DNA from: Atrina japonica
Lineage: Eukaryota > Mollusca > Bivalvia > Pterioida > Pinnidae
Length of the DNA stretch: 64,000 nucleotides
Assembly (NCBI GenBank): GCA_030159075.1
Contig: BROG01000153.1
Location: 245,001 to 309,000, forward strand
Reading direction: 5' to 3'
Shown: piece by piece, positions 60,214 to 64,000 of the stretch
Numbering within the stretch: the stretch's first letter is position 1
How the letters are laid out: the number at the start of each line of letters is the position of its first letter
Position numbers and translations under genes: made by a program
Notes under the pieces: model-generated
Databases searched by the model: none
What the model saw: only the letters and a program-made list of their open reading frames with translations
Told to the model about the DNA's origin: nothing

Positions 60214-61694
60214 TATAGAAAAGTAGTTCACGGTGCTGTATCAAATGTCTTAGTGATCTCACGTTTCATTTCTAACCTATGATAGTCATTGGGTATAGAT
60301 AATGACCAATCAAATGCATGGTAAATCGTGATGTACCAGTATTGCTCCAGAGCTAGGGTGATTTTTTTTTTCGAATGCATCACATTTTGTTAATGTGATA
60401 ACATCACAGTTGGGTGAGCAATGTGTTTTACCTGTAGTTAGAGTATGAACTAAAGATCGGCATTGGTTTACCATGTACTGGGATTTTTAGGGCCAGTGAG
60501 TTTTTGTCTCAAATTTGCCTCAATTCTGTTTTTAGTTTTGATGAATTCTGTTTTTTTATGTTTCCATAAGATACACATATATACTTAAGATGAAGAGTAT
60601 CTAATAATACAGATTCATAATCATGCTTTCAATAGTCTTTCGCACAAATTTAACGAATGATTTGTGTAGGGAAACAAATAAAATATAAATACAACAATGT
60701 ATGTTTTTAATGATTAAATTAAATATACACATAACATGTACATGTATGTGTATCCGTGTGAACTCAATATGAGCATGAGTTAGTTTATAAGATACATGTA
60801 GCAATATCAACATAAACAACTACGTTTAGGAGAGTTTATCATTGATCAAATGTTAGTTTGAACTGTTATGTACATGTGTAGATCAACAGACCTTGGTTTT
60901 TCTGGTACAATGTACATTTACAATGGAGCAGCATGAACATGTGAGTAGAGTTGTCAACTCACATTTTGTGGGGTTAATATTTCATTTTTTTTTTTAAATA
61001 ATATAAATTTGATGACAAAAAAAAGACCCCCTCTCAAAAAAAAAAAACGTAAAAATTTGAACCTATGTGTACTTATGATGAATGCGTTAACAATTTACAT
61101 GTACACAATTTAATGAGATTTTGAAATTGTTCCTTATGCCACTTTCATGAAATAATTTCCAGAGACTCTGGGTATTGTTTCTGGGATAGTTCTGTTTCAA
61201 ACATACCTTTTCAGTATGCCTCATTCAGCCCTTCAAGGGTTGTACAAATGTAACAGACTGATCTATGTACATTGTACAAGTATGTTTTTATTTTTTGGCA
61301 TTTACAGTAGTATAATGACAATCATTACTGGTAAATCATATAGTAAGGGATGTCAGACTTAATTCTATCATCTCGTTTTAGATCTAATTGCTATATCTAT
61401 ATAATCTTTGCTGTTTTTTGCACTACAGAATAGTGGCAACAGATGTCACTAACAATTAAATCTTCTTAGACTTGTCTTCCAGACAATCATTCTATTTTTG
61501 CAACACATAGAAATGTTTTTTTTGGTGTTTTTTTTTCTGGCTGTTGTCTTACATTGCTTGTGGTGTAACGATGCTGCAAACAGTTATATGTATTGAATGA
61601 ATGCAGTACATGTATCTCCAAAGGGTTCTAGTAAAGAATTATGTTTAAATCACCTCTTCTCCATGGAAGATGGGTGGAGGGGGCTTATGGTACT

Positions 61695-62068
61695 CAGGGG
61701 CTGAAAATTTTCTTTCAGCTGCTTGGTCCAGGACTTTTTTGTTAAATTTTGCCTGGGTCCGGTCCTATAACATATGGGTCCAATTACAATAAATCCAAGT
61801 CAGACTTTTGATATAATTAATCAATACATATAACTATTATCAAAGGTGGGAACACAAAATTACATATCAAAAACTGCCTCAAAATCATATTAGAAAATGA
61901 CAATTGAACTTTACAAAGGGAATAAAGTTTAGAAAGAAACTGACAGAATAGTTATTCACCGATTCAGACTTAGGTCCTCGGACCCATAAGGCAGGAAAAT
62001 GACGGTCCGAAAGTTAAATATGTAGGTCCCGGACTTTGCACTTAAGGAATTTTCAGCCCCTGGGTACT
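61695..62068. mobile_element. Foldback element with CAGGGGCTGAAAATT ends
   Basis: CAGGGGCTGAAAATTTTCTT at about 61695 is inverted as GAATTTTCAGCCCCTGGG at about 62048. Inside, GGTCC-type words are also inverted (GGTCCGGTCC with GGTCCTCGGACC). About 370 bp; end style similar to 29500-29726. Confidence 0.72.
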
Positions 62069-62099
62069 GTCCCAGTATCAAATTACATGTACTGTAAAA

Positions 62100-62390
62100 T
62101 CAGTAAAAAAGTAGGGCTTTTTCTATAGTATCCATGCGGCCGAAATTCAGCTCCATTACCAATGCAAAATGCATGTATTATTTCCCAATTTGATAATAAA
62201 ATTACCAATTTGATGTTGAGCTCAAGACTGTAATGAAAAAAAAAATAATGTAAGGGGAAATGCATTCAAAAATGCATTTAGATTTCCATGTGTGCACACA
62301 ATTTTTCCCAGTCTGACACAAATTCACGTTAAAAATAAAATTCCCAATTTGTTGCCAATGGCATTTTCCCAAAATTGACAGAAAAAGGCC
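62100..62390. repeat. Dispersed repeat, copy 1
   Basis: 'GCGGCCGAAATTCAGCTCCA', 'GGGGAAATGCATTCAAAAAT' and 'CCATGTGTGCACACAATTTT' recur in the same order at 63755-63980. Confidence 0.7.
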
Positions 62391-62933
62391 TGACAGGGTT
62401 GTTTAAGGTCAAGGTTACAATGTACATGACTATGTGTAACTTTCAGCAGTTAACATTTTTATCAATTTGTGTTAAAATTTGTCTTTGAAGAACAAATTCT
62501 GAGAAATAACAGTTTAATTCTTTGGTGTAATTATTTTGTTACTCTGCTACTTACTACATTGAACAAAGAAGAAAATTATGACACTAAATTTAAAATAACT
62601 GCAGTTTTCATAAAATAAATACACACATTCCAAACCACATACATGTAATATAGAACAAATATTCCATGGATTTCTGCACAAAGGTGCAAAATTTCATTTC
62701 ATCAAATATATATATTAATTACTAAAAGTTAGGCCATTTATTTGAAAAAAATATATAATTAACATAGAAAACTGTGGTAAAATGGTACAAAATGTATTAG
62801 TTGCACCTGTATATACCTAAATAATTCAGCCTGGAGTTTGTTTAAAATTTTCACATTGAATACAATGTATGTACATGTAACTTAATAATAATGTGTGATT
62901 GATCTGTTTTTTCTTCAACAGAATAGGGAGTGC

Positions 62934-63178
62934 ATGGGAAACAAAGCCACATCGGTGGCTAAACCTGCTGTGGCAGCAAGAAGTTTTTCCAGCAAGTCAG
63001 GGGCAAAGATGCATGTGAAGGCCCGCTGTGAAACTTATCCTCGGACCAATGATGTGAAGCGGTTTCTGGTGCCAAATGATAAAGTGGACTGGAAAGTGGA
63101 TTTCCCAGAATACAATCCCACAACCTACACTTCAGCTAGTATCCTAAAAAATCCGCCATATGCTGACCCAGATATAAC
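62934..63178 (+). CDS. NUDT9: NUDT9-type ADP-ribose pyrophosphatase, N-terminal exon
   Basis: ADP-ribose pyrophosphatases of this type hydrolyse ADP-ribose to AMP and ribose 5-phosphate; the vertebrate enzyme is largely mitochondrial. The exon lies between acceptor CAACAG (ends 62921) and donor GTAAGT (from 63179), ends in phase 2, and continues beyond the window. After a basic, serine/alanine-rich start (MGNKATSVAKPAVAARSFSS), which would suit a mitochondrial leader, it has ARCETYPRTNDVKRFLVPND, KVDWKVDFPEYNP and NPPYADPDIT. These line up with the N-terminal domain of human NUDT9 (YPGSKVERSQVPNEKVGW and ADPQIS). The Nudix box itself is downstream and not visible. A TRPM2 channel's NUDT9-homology tail is the alternative, but a leader and ATG argue for the soluble enzyme. 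The start is the first ATG of the exon; an upstream coding exon cannot be excluded because the frame is open to the acceptor. Confidence 0.85.
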
Positions 63179-63229
63179 GTAAGTACAAATGTATTACAGG
63201 AGCCACTGTAACCTATACATGTATGTCTT

Positions 63230-63330
63230 AATACTTAAATAAAATGGAGGCTCCAGAAATATCGCCAGAAGCAATTTTTTGTTGCCAGTTGAAATAAAAA
63301 AATCGCCATTTGCGACATTGGCAAAGCCCA
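63230..63330. other. Intronic, short unidentified element-like stretch
   Basis: 'GGAGGCTCCAGAAATATCGC' and 'AAATCGCCATTTGCGACATT' look like pieces of a repeat, in the NUDT9 intron; no second copy seen in the window. Confidence 0.3.
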
Positions 63331-63754
63331 GCGCAACCCCTGTTTTATATGAAATACATGTATATAGCAGAAAAAAAATAGTGTCGAATACTTGTTGCAC
63401 ATCTCTGTACAACTGTATAACAAAACACGTATACATGAACATAACATGCATAGCTTCTTGTTCTTAAAAAAACTGGTGTTGTAACTTTCAAAGGTACCAA
63501 CATGCTGTCATTATCTACTTATTTTCTGGTTTTCTACTGTGACGAGAATTGCTATAGAAATGCAGCAAGAAGAAACAACAGTATTTGGCATTAACATCAT
63601 AGTGATGAAGCTTTAAAACCATCAAAGTTGACATGGGGTCATTAGTGGTTACTATTTACATTTATTTTAACACTACATTGTACATGGTATTGTGATAGTA
63701 TTGCTAAATTGAGGAAATCACTATTGCAATACTATTACTACTGAGGCATACCAG

Positions 63755-63985
63755 GCCTTTTTCTGTGGTTTCTTTGGGGCCGAAATTTGGCCCCATTCCC
63801 AAAGCAAATTACATGTGCTTTTTTCCCAGTTTGATGAAAAAAATTCCAAATTTGGTGTACAGACAATGACTGTAATAATTAGTAAAATAATATTAAGGGA
63901 AATGCATTTAAGAAAGCGATTTCATTACATTTACATTTTCATGTGTGCAAGCAATTTTTCCCAATTTCAGACCACAAAATAACAC
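63755..63985. repeat. Dispersed repeat, copy 2
   Basis: Diverged direct copy of 62100-62390 ('GGGGCCGAAATTTGGCCCCA', 'GGGAAATGCATTTAAGAAAG', 'TTCATGTGTGCAAGCAATTT'), in the NUDT9 intron, running to the window end. Confidence 0.7.
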
Positions 63986-64000
63986 GGGAGTGATTGGTCA

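Larger units (their letters stand above)
57600..60800. repeat. TACATGTA-rich region
   Basis: Frequent TACATGTA, ACATGTACATGT and TACATGTATGTA words, densest at 57640-57690 and 58440-58680. There is no fixed period, so it is not a simple tandem array. The segments around it hold no supported gene. Confidence 0.7.

Overview
This is nuclear genomic DNA of an animal, most likely a bivalve mollusc. The evidence is AT-rich sequence, intron-split genes with GT/AG junctions, an arginine kinase (the invertebrate phosphagen kinase), TACATGTA-rich intergenic DNA, and repeat families I associate with bivalves (tRNA-derived SINEs, short palindromic elements, and the 'AGCTCACCTG' and 'TGACCTTGACCTTTGACC' dispersed repeats). 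I see no bacterial operon, CRISPR array, rRNA gene or functional tRNA gene.

Layout. (1) About 1.5-4.2 kb, plus strand: the last three coding exons of a CYP2-like cytochrome P450; its 5' part lies left of the window. (2) About 4.2-12.1 kb: intergenic DNA with microsatellites, SINE pieces, foldback elements and a relic of a tyrosine recombinase. (3) About 12.1-32.7 kb, minus strand: a complete arginine kinase gene. Six coding exons join to 357 codons with all splice phases consistent and all expected catalytic residues present. It has a TATA/CCAAT promoter and a first intron of about 13 kb full of repeats. (4) About 33-53 kb: no gene recognised. This region holds palindromic elements, nested transposons, a decayed reverse transcriptase and its tail-like repeats. 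(5) About 53-64 kb: a possible ETS-type promoter at 53.06 kb, repeat-rich DNA, and at 62.9-63.2 kb, plus strand, an exon of a NUDT9-type ADP-ribose pyrophosphatase that continues beyond the window.

The three genes have unrelated jobs: oxidation at the ER membrane, ATP buffering in the cytosol, and ADP-ribose hydrolysis. They are ordinary eukaryotic neighbours. The more unusual content is the repeat landscape: a family of about 70-95 bp TTAA-flanked palindromes concentrated in the arginine kinase introns; three related TA-flanked CAGT-ended foldback families; a SINE with a clean 10-bp target duplication nested in one of them and then tandemly duplicated; and repeats that carry nuclear-receptor half-sites. 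All family assignments are from reading the sequence and memory of the families; no database was searched.
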